From Oscillospiraceae bacterium (GTDB lineage Bacteria; Bacillota; Clostridia; Oscillospirales; Oscillospiraceae), in contig AP025582.1 of assembly GCA_022846075.1 (NCBI GenBank), positions 62,001 through 126,000 on the forward strand: a stretch of 64,000 bases of DNA, written 5' to 3'. The notes under the pieces are model-generated. The model was not told the origin of the DNA. It saw only the letters and a list, made by a program, of their open reading frames with translations, and ran no database searches. Shown here in pieces: positions 8,422 to 17,258 of this stretch. Position numbers and translations under genes: made by a program. Position 1 is the stretch's first letter. The number at the start of each line of letters is the position of its first letter.

Positions 8422-9717
8422 ATGGCAGAGAAGAAACCCCTCCGAAAGCCCTTCTCCCTCCATCTCAATGAGGAGGCCTTCGACTTCGGCGGCCTTACCG
8501 GCGGGGACTTTGCCCCCGCGACCAACCAGGAGAAGGAGAACTTCATCCAGGACCGCCCCGCCACCTCCTATTGGAAGGACGCCTGGCGGCGGATGCGCAA
8601 GAACACCGTGGCCATGGTGGCCCTGGTGATCCTGGTGTGCATCGTGCTCTTTGCCTTCGTGGGCCCCATGGTGGTGCCCTACGGCTACGATGAGTTCAAC
8701 TCCGGGGCGGAGAACCTCCACCCCTGGCACTACTCCCTGGAGGACCAGCTGGCCATCGAGGCGGCCATGGTCACCCCGGAGCAGGCGGTGGAGCAGGCCA
8801 AGGCGGAAGCCGAGGCCGAGGGCAGGACCCTCACCCCCATCCAGATTGCCCAGATCCGGGCCAAGGCCAAGGCCGCCGGGGACCGGGAGACGGTGATCCA
8901 GGAATTGGGCATCAAGTACAAGCCCTTCGGCTATTCCCGGGCCGAGCTGGAGCGGAAGGCCGCCGGGGAGAATGTTTTCCCCCACATTTTCGGCACCGAC
9001 GGCTTCGGCCGTGACATCATGGTCCGGGTCATGATGGGCGCCCGGGTCTCCATGCTGGTGGGCATCTGCGCCGCCCTGCTGGTGCTGTGCATCGGCGCCC
9101 TCTACGGCTCCATCTCCGGCTACTGCGGCGGGATGGTGGACGCGGTGATGCAGCGGATCGTGGAGGTCATCCAGTCGGTGCCCGAGGTGCTGGTCATCCT
9201 CCTCATGTCCACGGTGCTGCGGGCCTCCCTCAACGACTACGTCAGCACCCACACGGGGGCCTTTGCCAGCCTGCTGAACGTGCTGGGGGCCAACATCATC
9301 GCCATGTTCATCGCCTTCGGCCTTCTCTATTGGGTGACCATGTCCCGGATCATCCGGGGGCAGATCCTCCAGCTCAAGCAGCAGGAGTACGTCACCGCCG
9401 CCAGGGCCTTGGGCGCCAAGCAGGGGCGCATCATCAAGCGCCACCTGCTCCCCAACTGCGTGGGACAGATCGTCACCACCACCTTCCTGCAGATCCCGTC
9501 CGCCATCTTCCTGGAGAGCTTCCTCTCCTTCCTGGGCGTGGGCGTGGATACCCCTATGACCAGCCTGGGCTCCATGTGCTCCGACGCCCTGGGCGGCATG
9601 TACACCTACCCGGAGCGGCTGCTCATCCCCGCCGCCCTGCTGAGCGTCACCATCCTGTGCCTGAACCTGGTGGGCGACGGCCTGCGGGACGCTCTTGACC
9701 CCAAGCTGAAGAAATAA
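8422..9717 (+). CDS. oppC: Oligopeptide/dipeptide ABC transporter permease (OppC/DppC family) with long insertion
   Basis: A 431-residue second permease. It has an OppC N-terminal region with the first membrane segment (about residues 60-80, [20 protein letters not shown]), the conserved [21 protein letters not shown], and the coupling loop [19 protein letters not shown]. Usual members are near 300 residues; about 110 extra charged residues rich in Ala, Glu, Lys and Gln lie between the first and second membrane segments, on the extracytoplasmic side. ATG 8422 was chosen since AAAGGAG is 10 bp upstream; ATG 8413 would sit on the ribosome site. It follows oppB by one base. Confidence 0.9.
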   Translation: MAEKKPLRKPFSLHLNEEAFDFGGLTGGDFAPATNQEKENFIQDRPATSYWKDAWRRMRKNTVAMVALVILVCIVLFAFVGPMVVPYGYDEFNSGAENLHPWHYSLEDQLAIEAAMVTPEQAVEQAKAEAEAEGRTLTPIQIAQIRAKAKAAGDRETVIQELGIKYKPFGYSRAELERKAAGENVFPHIFGTDGFGRDIMVRVMMGARVSMLVGICAALLVLCIGALYGSISGYCGGMVDAVMQRIVEVIQSVPEVLVILLMSTVLRASLNDYVSTHTGAFASLLNVLGANIIAMFIAFGLLYWVTMSRIIRGQILQLKQQEYVTAARALGAKQGRIIKRHLLPNCVGQIVTTTFLQIPSAIFLESFLSFLGVGVDTPMTSLGSMCSDALGGMYTYPERLLIPAALLSVTILCLNLVGDGLRDALDPKLKK

Positions 9718-9737
9718 GAAAGGAGGAGACAAGACCA

Positions 9738-10754
9738 ATGAGCGAATATGAACACCTTTTGGAAGTGAACGACCTGCACGTCTCCTTCTTTACCCCCGCG
9801 GGCGAAGTCAAGGCGGTGGGCGGCATCACCTATACCCTGGACGAGGACGAGGTCATGGGCATCGTGGGCGAGTCCGGCTCCGGCAAGAGCGTGGAGGCCT
9901 ACTCCATCATGGGCCTCCTCCAGTCCCCCGGCAAGGTCATCGGCGGCTCCATCACCTTTGAGGGGGAGGACGTGCTGGCCAAGGACAAGAAGGAGATGAC
10001 GGCCTTCCGGGGCAGCCGGGCGGCCATGATCTTCCAGAACCCCATGACCAGCCTCAACCCCGTCTATACCATCGGAAACCAGCTCATCGAGGCCCTCCGG
10101 GCCCACGACAGGTCCATCCCCAAGGAGGAGGCCGCCAAGCGGGCCATGGACATGCTCACCATGGTGGGCATCAACAACGTCCAGCAGCGGATGAAGCAGT
10201 ACCCCCACGAGCTCTCCGGCGGCATGCGCCAGCGGGTGATGATCGCCATGGGCCTCATCTGCCACCCCAAGCTGCTCATCGCCGACGAGCCCACCACCGC
10301 CCTGGACGTGACCATCCAGGCCCAGATCTTGGAGCTGATGAAGTCCCTCCAGGCCAAGACCCACATGGGCATCATCTTCATCACCCACAACCTGGGCGTG
10401 GTGGCCGAGATCTGCGACAAGGTCTGCGTCATGTACGCGGGCAAGATGGTGGAGCAGGGCCCGGTGGACGACATTTTCTACTCCCCCGCCCACCCCTACA
10501 CCGAGGGCCTCCTCCGGTCCATGCCCCGGGTGGACGCCGAGAGCCACGAGCGGCTCATCCCCATCGAGGGCACCCCCGTGGACATGCTCAATCCCCCCGA
10601 GGGCTGCCCCTTCGCCCCCCGGTGCGAGCACTGCATGAAGATCTGCCTTCAGAAAATGCCTCCCTATGTGGAGGTGGGCGAAGGCCACCGCTCCGCCTGC
10701 TGGCTGAGGGTGCAGGAAGCCCTGGAGCAGAAAGGGGGCGCCGAGAATGGCTGA
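9738..10754 (+). CDS. oppD: Oligopeptide ABC transporter ATP-binding protein (OppD/DppD family)
   Basis: A 338-residue ATPase with Walker A GESGSGKS (about residue 44), Q-loop [13 protein letters not shown] signature LSGGMRQR, Walker [13 protein letters not shown] and H-loop ITHNLG. The C-terminal extension has the Cys pattern of the oligopeptide family ([15 protein letters not shown]), which may bind an iron-sulfur cluster. It powers import through the two permeases. AGGAGGAG precedes the ATG. It overlaps the next gene by 8 bp. Confidence 0.95.
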   Translation: MSEYEHLLEVNDLHVSFFTPAGEVKAVGGITYTLDEDEVMGIVGESGSGKSVEAYSIMGLLQSPGKVIGGSITFEGEDVLAKDKKEMTAFRGSRAAMIFQNPMTSLNPVYTIGNQLIEALRAHDRSIPKEEAAKRAMDMLTMVGINNVQQRMKQYPHELSGGMRQRVMIAMGLICHPKLLIADEPTTALDVTIQAQILELMKSLQAKTHMGIIFITHNLGVVAEICDKVCVMYAGKMVEQGPVDDIFYSPAHPYTEGLLRSMPRVDAESHERLIPIEGTPVDMLNPPEGCPFAPRCEHCMKICLQKMPPYVEVGEGHRSACWLRVQEALEQKGGAENG

Positions 10755-11811
10755 AAAGCTTCTGGAGGTCAAGAACCTCACGAAATACTTTCCCGTCAAG
10801 GGCATGAAGGGCCCCGGCGTCCAGGCCGTGGAGAACGTCTCCCTCTTCATCAACAAGGGGGAGACCCTGGGCCTGGTGGGCGAGTCGGGCTGTGGCAAGA
10901 CCACCCTGGGCCGGACCATCCTCCGGCTCCACGAGCCCACCTCCGGCCAGATCATCTATGATGGGAAGACCATCTATCAGCACGAGTACCCCTTTGAGGC
11001 CCAGACCGTTATGGAAAAGGATCCGGAGGGCCAGGAGCATTCCCGCACCGTCCTGGTGAAAAAGAACGTGGCCAAGGCCAAAGAGGTGGACATGTTCCCC
11101 CTGCGGCGGAAGATGCAGATCATCTTCCAGGACCCCGCCGCCTCCCTGGACCCCCGGATGACGGTGGGCGACATCATCGGCGAGGCCATCGACATCCACC
11201 ACCTGGCGGACAGCAAGGCCGCCCGCACCGCCCGCATCAAGGAGCTCTTGGGCCGGGTGGGGCTGAACACCGAGCACGCCAACCGCTTCCCCCACGAGTT
11301 CTCCGGCGGCCAGCAGCAGCGGGTGGGCATTGCCCGGGCCCTGGCGGTGGAGCCGGAATTCATCGTCTGCGACGAGCCCATCTCCGCCCTGGACGTGTCC
11401 ATCCAGTCCCAGGTGGTGAATATGCTGGAGGACATGCAGGCTGAGCTGGGGCTGACCTATCTCTTCATCGCCCACGACATCTCCGTGGTGCGCCATATCT
11501 CCAACCGCATCGGCGTCATGTACCTGGGCTCCCTGGTGGAGCTGGCCGAGAGCTACGAGCTCAACAAGAACCCCCTCCACCCCTACACCCAGACCCTTCT
11601 CTCCGCCGTGCCGGTCCCCGACCCGGAGGTGAGCCGCACCCGCCAGCGCATCGTGCTGGAGGGGGACATACCCTCCCCCATGAATCCGCCCACGGGCTGC
11701 CGGTTCCACACCCGCTGCCCCTACGCCACCGACCGCTGCCGGGAGGAGACCCCGGCCTTCCTGGAACACGAGCCCGGCCACTGGGCCGCCTGCCACCTGC
11801 TGGATAAGTAA
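10747..11811 (+). CDS. oppF: Oligopeptide ABC transporter ATP-binding protein (OppF/DppF family)
   Basis: A 354-residue partner ATPase with Walker [22 protein letters not shown], signature FSGGQQQR, Walker [15 protein letters not shown] and [12 protein letters not shown]. The C-terminus has the oligopeptide extension with [14 protein letters not shown]. An insertion of about 35 residues after the first domain strand ([20 protein letters not shown]) lengthens the arm between Walker A and Q-loop, a feature also found in other Clostridial members. It pairs with OppD in an asymmetric ATPase dimer. Confidence 0.95.
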   Translation: MAEKLLEVKNLTKYFPVKGMKGPGVQAVENVSLFINKGETLGLVGESGCGKTTLGRTILRLHEPTSGQIIYDGKTIYQHEYPFEAQTVMEKDPEGQEHSRTVLVKKNVAKAKEVDMFPLRRKMQIIFQDPAASLDPRMTVGDIIGEAIDIHHLADSKAARTARIKELLGRVGLNTEHANRFPHEFSGGQQQRVGIARALAVEPEFIVCDEPISALDVSIQSQVVNMLEDMQAELGLTYLFIAHDISVVRHISNRIGVMYLGSLVELAESYELNKNPLHPYTQTLLSAVPVPDPEVSRTRQRIVLEGDIPSPMNPPTGCRFHTRCPYATDRCREETPAFLEHEPGHWAACHLLDK

Positions 11812-11872
11812 ACGGCAAAGCCTGCTTTTGGGACGATCCTGCCCTAGATTTAACACTTTTGAAACAATTTTC

Positions 11873-11901
11873 TTTACAGGACCCCTGTCCCATGATACAA
11901 T
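11873..11901 (+). promoter_or_regulatory. Promoter of peptide-binding lipoprotein gene
   Basis: TTTACA (11873-11878), a 17-bp spacer and TACAAT (11896-11901). It lies between oppF and the binding-protein gene, which would let the binding protein be made in excess over the membrane complex. Confidence 0.75.
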
Positions 11902-11953
11902 AACGGTGCGCCGGCGATCACGAGAATGCCGCACAAAGGCGCAAAGAACCTGG

Positions 11954-12007
11954 TTTGCCGCTTCCAGCGGCAAAAAGCCCCATATCATGTCCAGAGGACA
12001 TGATATG
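11954..12007 (+). promoter_or_regulatory. Two tandem hairpins in leader of binding-protein mRNA
   Basis: Hairpin 1: TTTGCCGC (11954-11961), 5-nt loop, GCGGCAAA (11967-11974). Hairpin 2: CATATCATGTCC (11981-11992), loop AGA, GGACATGATATG (11996-12007). Neither is followed by a T-run, so these are not plain terminators. Transcript stability, translational control or, for the second palindrome, DNA-level operator function are the options. Confidence 0.5.
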
Positions 12008-12075
12008 ATGATCCTATGTGTATCCGGCCCCTCCGGGGCGAACGCGATACAAATACGAAATGGAGGTTCCATTGC

Positions 12076-13854
12076 ATGAAGAAACTTGTCTCTCTTGCCC
12101 TCGTCTCCGCTATGAGCCTGTCTCTCCTGGCCGGCTGCGGCGGCGAAAAGCCCACTCCCTCCCAGGCCCCCGCTGAGGAATCCAAGGCGGTCGCCGGCGA
12201 GGCGTTCAACATGAACGTCAACATCGCCTCCGAGCCCGAGAGCCTGGATCCCGCCAAGAACACCGCCTCCGACGGCAACGTCATGATTCAGCACATGTTC
12301 GAGGGTCTGATGACCTGGAAGGACAGCGGCGAGGCCGTGGAGGGCACCGAGAACGCCAACCTGGCCGGCCTGGAGAACGGCCAGATCACTGGCTATGAGA
12401 AGACCGTCAACGACGACGGCACCACCACCTATATCTTCCACCTGCGGGACGATATCAAGTGGTCCGACGGCAAGGACGTCACCGCCGGCGACTTCGTCTA
12501 CGCCTGGCAGCGTTTGGCCAACCCCGAGACCATTGCCGACTACTGCTACATGATCGACATGGTCGTGGGCTATGACGGCGTCAACGGCGGCCTGAACGAG
12601 AACGGCGTGCCCCTCACCGCCACCGAGCTGGCCAACGGCGTGGAAGCCGCCAGCTTCGCCCCCCTGGACACCCTGGGCATCAAGGCTCTGGACGACAAGA
12701 CCCTGCAGATCGACCTGACCTATGACTGCCCCTATTTCCTGGAGATGTGCGCCTATCCCTCCACCTATCCCGTCCGCCAGGACGTGATCGAGGCCAACGG
12801 CGACCAGTGGACCCAGAGCCCCGAGACCTATATCTCCAACGGCGCCTACAAGCTCACCAAGTGGGAGCACAACGCCGAGATCGTCATGGAGCAGAATCCT
12901 GAGTACTACGGCGTGGAGGAGCTTGGCCCCGACACCATCACCTTCAAGCTGATGGACAACAATAACGCCATGCTCACCGCCTTCAACGCCGGCGACCTGG
13001 ACTATATCATGGATATGCCCGTGGACGAGATCCCCACCCTCATGAACGAGGGCCGGCTGAACATCGTTCCCCAGATCAGCATCTACTACGCCTCCTACAA
13101 CGTGGAGAAGGCCCCCTTCGATAACCCCTTGGTCCGTCAGGCCTTCACCCTGGCCATCAACAGCCAGTATATCGTGGACAACATCACCCAGACCGGCCAG
13201 GTGCCCGCCACCGGCTACGTGCCCGCCGGCGTGACCGTCAGCGGCACCACCACCGACTTCCGGGCCGAGGGCGGCGACTACTGGACCGCCCCCACCACCG
13301 ACGAGCAGTATCAGAAGAACTGCGAGCAGGCCCGCCAGCTCCTGGCCGACGCCGGCTATCCCAACGGCGAGGGCCTGCCCACCATCACCTATATCTACAA
13401 CACCAGCGACAACCACAAGAAGATCGGCGAGGCCCTTCAGCAGCAGTGGAAGGACGTCCTGAACGTCAACGTGAAGCTGGAGAACCAGGACTGGAACGTC
13501 TTCCTGGACAACCGCAAGCAGGGCAACTACCAGGTCGCCCGCAACGGCTGGAACGCCGACTACAACGACCCCATCACCTTCCTGGACATGTGGGTCACCG
13601 GCGGCGGCAACAACGACGCCCAGTATTCCAGCGCCGAGTTTGACGAGGCCATCAAGCAGGCCAAGTCTACCTCCGACCCCGCGGAGCGCGCCGCCGCCAT
13701 GCACAGGGCGGAGGACATCCTCATCGGGCAGGACTGGGTGCTGGCCCCCATCTACTTCTACACCTACAAGTTCATGCTCAACGACAACATCCAGGGCTTG
13801 TACTACAAGCCCACCGGCCAGGTCTTCTTCAAGTACTGCACCCAGAAGGGCTGA
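12076..13854 (+). CDS. oppA: Peptide ABC transporter substrate-binding lipoprotein (family 5, OppA/DppA-like)
   Basis: A 592-residue lipoprotein. The signal MKKLVSLALVSAMSLSLLAGC ends in the lipobox LAGC, with Cys at about residue 21. The mature part fits solute-binding family 5: EPESLDPAKNTASDG near residue 55, VFHLRDDIKWSDGK-like sequence near 120, RQAFTLAINSQYIVD near 355, and NGWNADYNDPITFLDMW near 490. It captures peptides outside the membrane and hands them to the OppBCDF complex encoded just upstream. ATG 12076 has TGGAGG 9 bp upstream and is the only start that gives the signal peptide at the N-terminus. Confidence 0.93.
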   Translation: MKKLVSLALVSAMSLSLLAGCGGEKPTPSQAPAEESKAVAGEAFNMNVNIASEPESLDPAKNTASDGNVMIQHMFEGLMTWKDSGEAVEGTENANLAGLENGQITGYEKTVNDDGTTTYIFHLRDDIKWSDGKDVTAGDFVYAWQRLANPETIADYCYMIDMVVGYDGVNGGLNENGVPLTATELANGVEAASFAPLDTLGIKALDDKTLQIDLTYDCPYFLEMCAYPSTYPVRQDVIEANGDQWTQSPETYISNGAYKLTKWEHNAEIVMEQNPEYYGVEELGPDTITFKLMDNNNAMLTAFNAGDLDYIMDMPVDEIPTLMNEGRLNIVPQISIYYASYNVEKAPFDNPLVRQAFTLAINSQYIVDNITQTGQVPATGYVPAGVTVSGTTTDFRAEGGDYWTAPTTDEQYQKNCEQARQLLADAGYPNGEGLPTITYIYNTSDNHKKIGEALQQQWKDVLNVNVKLENQDWNVFLDNRKQGNYQVARNGWNADYNDPITFLDMWVTGGGNNDAQYSSAEFDEAIKQAKSTSDPAERAAAMHRAEDILIGQDWVLAPIYFYTYKFMLNDNIQGLYYKPTGQVFFKYCTQKG

Positions 13855-13878
13855 GACGGAAACCAGCGCAGGACCGGG

Positions 13879-13911
13879 GAGCGGCCGCCTTTTGGCGGCC
13901 GCTCCTTTTTT
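13879..13911 (+). terminator. Intrinsic terminator after peptide-binding lipoprotein gene
   Basis: An 11-bp GC-rich stem (GAGCGGCCGCC 13879-13889 with 13894-13904), a TTTT loop and a T-run from 13906. Confidence 0.93.
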
Positions 13912-13979
13912 GTTGGAAATGCCCTCGGAAGAGGGGGATTTTCCCCCGCTGTTTTTGGGCACACCGCCCGGGAGAGCTG

Positions 13980-13988
13980 TGGTATACT
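13980..13988 (+). promoter_or_regulatory. Extended -10 promoter before MATE leader
   Basis: TGG plus TATACT forms an extended -10 box with no clear -35 box. Transcription would start about 13995, just before the structured leader. Confidence 0.55.
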
Positions 13989-13994
13989 AAATAT

Positions 13995-14070
13995 AAGAAA
14001 ACAGTATGGTTGTAACTTTTCTGTGAAGGCCGTTTCACGGGAGAGTCGCAGCCATACTGTTTTTTATTTT
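13995..14070 (+). ncRNA. Structured leader/attenuator, candidate guanidine-IV (mepA-type) riboswitch
   Basis: A long hairpin: outer stem AAACAGTATGG (13999-14009) with CCATACTGTTT (14052-14062), an internal loop (TTGTA opposite CGCAG), a middle stem ACTTTTC (14015-14021) pairing with GU wobbles to 14040-14046, and a terminal stem GTGAA/TTCAC (14023-14027, 14034-14038). A T-rich tail (TTTTTTATTTT) follows, so full pairing would stop transcription. The ribosome site GGAGG begins right after it. Position before a MATE (MepA-type) gene in a Clostridial genome matches the known distribution of guanidine-IV riboswitches. I cannot align it to the family model, so the class is inferred; a regulatory attenuator is well supported. 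Confidence 0.5.
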
Positions 14071-14083
14071 GGAGGTGTTTGAT

Positions 14084-15457
14084 ATGAACGAAACCGTGAA
14101 TCAAGAGCTGGCCCGGGCCCCGGTGGGGCGGCTCATGCTCCGGTTTTCCATCCCCTGCGTCCTGTCCCTGCTGGTGTCCGCACTTTACAATATCGTGGAT
14201 CAGATCTTTATCGGCCGCGGGGTGGGCTATCTGGGCAACGGGGCCACAAACGTGGTCTTCCCCATTACCGTCATCACCCTGGCCCTGGCGCTCTTTGTGG
14301 GGGACGGCTGCGCCGCTTATCTCTCCCTCTGCCAGGGCCAGGGTGACACCGAGAGCGCCCACCGGAGCGTGGGGAGCGCCGTCACCGTCACCGTGCTGTG
14401 CGGGGTGGGGCTCACCCTCCTCTTTGCCCTCTTCCGGGAGCCCATCCTGGGGGCCTTCGGAGCCACCGAGGCCAATGTCTCCTATGCCAGGGAGTATTTC
14501 GCTTTCCTTCTGCCCGGACTTCCCTTCTTCATGTTCGGAAACGCCATGAATTCCGTCATCCGGGCCGACGGAGCACCTAAATTCGCCATGCTCTCCACCC
14601 TGGCGGGGTGTATCATCAACGTGATCCTGGACCCCGTGGCCATCTTCGTGCTGGGCTGGGGCATGATGGGGGCCGCCCTGGCCACCATCCTGGGCCAGAT
14701 CGTCACGGCCCTGCTGGCGGTGTGGTATCTCGCCCACGCCCGGACCTTCTGGCTGAGGGGGGACAGCTTCCGGCCCAGCGGCCGCCTGCTGAAAAAATTT
14801 CTCCCTCTGGGGGTGAGCAGCTTCATTACCCAGGTGTCCATCGTGGTCATTATGGCCGTCATGAACAACGTGCTGGTGTTTTACGGCGCCCAGTCCAAAT
14901 ATGGCTCTGATATCCCACTGACGGTGGTGGGCATCGTTATGAAAATGTTCCAGATCGTAGTTTCCGTTGTGGTGGGGGTCGCCGCCGGCTGCCAACCCTT
15001 GGTGGGGTATAATTACGGCGCCGGACAGACCGGCCGGGTGAGGGATATCCTCAAGATCATGCTGGCCGCCGAGGCGGCGGTAGGGTTTTTCTCCCTCTTT
15101 TGTTTTCAGGTATTCCCTCTCCAGATCACCGCCCTCTTCGGCAGCGAGAGCGGGCTCTACAACGAGTTCGCGGTGAAGGCCTTCCGAATTTTCCTCGCCG
15201 CCATCCCCCTGTGCTGTATCCAGAAGGCGGCGAGTATTTTTCTTCAATCCCTGGGCAAGCCGGTGCAGGCCATGGCCCTGTCCCTGCTGCGGGAGTTCGT
15301 GCTGAGCGTGCCTCTGGCCATCTTTTTGCCAAAAATTTGGGGTGTGGAGGGCGCTCTCTATTCCGCTCCGGCCGCGGATGTGGTATCATGGATAGTAGCC
15401 GTTGTTTTGCTGGCCCGGGTCTGGGGCCGGCTGGACGAAAAAAAGGAGTGTGACTGA
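14084..15457 (+). CDS. MATE family multidrug efflux transporter (MepA-like)
   Basis: A 457-residue integral membrane protein of about 12 segments in two homologous halves. Typical features are PVGRLMLRFSIPCVLSLLVS at the N-terminus, ALYNIVDQIFIGRGVG (residues about 35-50), PLVGYNYGAGQ in the second half and LQSLGKPVQAM near 390. It would export cationic compounds using a sodium or proton gradient. ATG 14084 has GGAGG 8 bp upstream, directly after the structured leader. The next gene starts one base beyond its stop. Confidence 0.93.
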   Translation: MNETVNQELARAPVGRLMLRFSIPCVLSLLVSALYNIVDQIFIGRGVGYLGNGATNVVFPITVITLALALFVGDGCAAYLSLCQGQGDTESAHRSVGSAVTVTVLCGVGLTLLFALFREPILGAFGATEANVSYAREYFAFLLPGLPFFMFGNAMNSVIRADGAPKFAMLSTLAGCIINVILDPVAIFVLGWGMMGAALATILGQIVTALLAVWYLAHARTFWLRGDSFRPSGRLLKKFLPLGVSSFITQVSIVVIMAVMNNVLVFYGAQSKYGSDIPLTVVGIVMKMFQIVVSVVVGVAAGCQPLVGYNYGAGQTGRVRDILKIMLAAEAAVGFFSLFCFQVFPLQITALFGSESGLYNEFAVKAFRIFLAAIPLCCIQKAASIFLQSLGKPVQAMALSLLREFVLSVPLAIFLPKIWGVEGALYSAPAADVVSWIVAVVLLARVWGRLDEKKECD

Positions 15458-15458
15458 G

Positions 15459-16064
15459 ATGGAAGGGACCTATTATATCACGATTGGCCGCCAGTTTGGC
15501 AGCGGAGGCCGGGAGGTCGGCAAAAGGGTGGCCCTGGCCCTGGGCATCCCTTATTACGACAAGGAGCTGCTGGCGGTGGCCGCCAAGGAGAGCGGCCTGA
15601 GCCATCAGTTTTTGGAGAGCTATGACGAAAAGCCCACCAACAGCTTCTTTTACTCCCTGGTCATGGGACAGCAGAACCTCCTCTCCGGCGCCCACGGGGT
15701 GACGGTGGAGCAGCTGGCCGCCAAGGCCCAGCGGGAGGCGGTGCTCTCCGTGGCCGAGAAGGGCAGCTGCGTCATCGTGGGCCGGTGCGCCGACTACCTG
15801 CTGCGGGATAAGCCCGGCCTTCTGCGGGTGTATATCTCCGCAGACTGGGACAAGCGGGTGGAGCGGGTGTGCCAGCGGGACGGGGTCACCCCCAAGGAGG
15901 CGGAGGAGAAGATGCGCCGGATGGACAAGACCCGGGGCGCCTACTACACCTTCCACACCGACCGGAAGTGGAGCGCGGCGGAGACCTACGACCTGTGCAT
16001 CAACTCCTCCCGGAAGGGCATCGAGGCCACGGCGGAGCTGATTTTGGACTTTGTCCGGCGGTAA
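15459..16064 (+). CDS. Cytidylate kinase-like family protein
   Basis: A 201-residue P-loop kinase-like protein. It begins with TYYITIGRQFGSGGREVGKR, the family's N-terminal variant P-loop (about residues 4-23). SCVIVGRCADYLL lies near 105 and RVYISADWDKRVERV near 120. The family is distinct from the housekeeping Cmk and its substrate is not established. AAAAGGAG lies 10 bp before the ATG inside the end of the MATE gene, so they share a transcript, and a sensor kinase follows after 33 bp. Confidence 0.85.
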   Translation: MEGTYYITIGRQFGSGGREVGKRVALALGIPYYDKELLAVAAKESGLSHQFLESYDEKPTNSFFYSLVMGQQNLLSGAHGVTVEQLAAKAQREAVLSVAEKGSCVIVGRCADYLLRDKPGLLRVYISADWDKRVERVCQRDGVTPKEAEEKMRRMDKTRGAYYTFHTDRKWSAAETYDLCINSSRKGIEATAELILDFVRR

Positions 16065-16097
16065 GGGCCGGGCCTGACGGAAGGGGCGGCGGACACC

Positions 16098-17258
16098 ATG
16101 GGCAATCTGCGGGCCAGGGGGCGTTCGGTTCTGAGGGCCCTCCCCCGGATCTTGCGGGACGGGGCCGTCACCGTGGCGCTGCTGGCGGCGGCCTCCCTGG
16201 GGAGCTGGCTCCTCCTTCAGCACACCGGCGTGGAGAACAACTCCGCCCTGGTGTATGTGCTGGCGGTGGTCCTCATCTCCATTTTCACCACAGGGTACGC
16301 CTATGCCGTGGCGGCCTCCCTGGTGGCGGGATTTTTCCTCAACTATTACTTCATGTACCCCTTTGCCACATTTACCCTGGATCTGGCGGGTTACCCGGTG
16401 GCTATGCTGAGCATGGTGGCCGTGTCGCTGGTGGTGTGCACCCTCACCACCCGGCTGAAGATCCAGGCGGCGGAGGCGGTGGAGCGGGAGCGCAACGCCA
16501 AGGCCCTCTTCGAGCTCAACGAGCGGCTGGACCGGGAAAAGACCGCCATCCAGCTGGAAAAGGAGCGGGAGACCATCCGGGGCAACATCCTCCGGGCGGT
16601 GTCCCACGACCTGCGCACCCCTCTCACCGCCATCTCCGGGGCGGCGGCGGTGCTGCTGGAGGAAGAGGGGCGGCCGGAGCGGGACGTGTCCCTCCTCTCC
16701 GACATCAAAAGCGACGCCGACGCCCTCATCACCATGGTGGAGAACCTTCTCTCCGTGACCCGCATCCAGGGGGAGGGGGCCCAGATCAAAAAGCAGAGCG
16801 AGGTGCTGGAGGAGGTAGCGGGGGACGCGGTGCAGAAGATCCGCCGCCGGTTTCCCGAGGCCCGGGTGGCCCTGGCGCTGCCGGAGGACGTGCTGCTGGT
16901 GCCCATGGATCCCCTGCTCATCCGACAGGTCATCTTCAACCTGCTGGAAAACGCCGTGCGCCACTCGGGGGCGCCGGAGGGGATCACCCTGGGGCTTTTC
17001 CGCCGGGAGAACTGGGCGGTGACCGAGGTGACCGACCGGGGCAGGGGCCTCTCCCCCGAGGCGCTGGAGGCGGTGCGGACGGGCCGGCCCCTCTCCGCCG
17101 CCACGTCGGGGGACGCCTCCCGGGGCATGGGCATCGGCCTTTCAGTGTGCCGGAGCATCATCACCGCCCACGGCGGTTTTTTTGAGGCGGAAAACCTGCC
17201 CCAGGGGGGCGCGCTGTTCCGCTTCGGACTGCCCCTGGAAGAGGAGGAGACAGCGTGA
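16098..17258 (+). CDS. Sensor histidine kinase, KdpD-like (DUF4118-HisKA-HATPase)
   Basis: A 386-residue kinase. Residues 20-115 hold the four membrane segments of the DUF4118 domain of KdpD. Then come a coiled linker rich in Glu and Arg, the H-box VSHDLRTPLTA with the phosphorylated His near 170, an N-box NLLENAVRHSG near 280 and a G-box GMGIGLSV near 343. It lacks the N-terminal KdpD and USP domains, and no kdpFABC genes are in the window, so potassium sensing should not be assumed. It overlaps its response regulator by a base. Confidence 0.9.
   Translation: MGNLRARGRSVLRALPRILRDGAVTVALLAAASLGSWLLLQHTGVENNSALVYVLAVVLISIFTTGYAYAVAASLVAGFFLNYYFMYPFATFTLDLAGYPVAMLSMVAVSLVVCTLTTRLKIQAAEAVERERNAKALFELNERLDREKTAIQLEKERETIRGNILRAVSHDLRTPLTAISGAAAVLLEEEGRPERDVSLLSDIKSDADALITMVENLLSVTRIQGEGAQIKKQSEVLEEVAGDAVQKIRRRFPEARVALALPEDVLLVPMDPLLIRQVIFNLLENAVRHSGAPEGITLGLFRRENWAVTEVTDRGRGLSPEALEAVRTGRPLSAATSGDASRGMGIGLSVCRSIITAHGGFFEAENLPQGGALFRFGLPLEEEETA

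Noticed and set aside
10588-13962. 1124-codon minus-strand frame opposite oppD, oppF and oppA
   Set aside because: It spans several well-identified genes and their intergenic gap, with the same low-complexity shadow composition.
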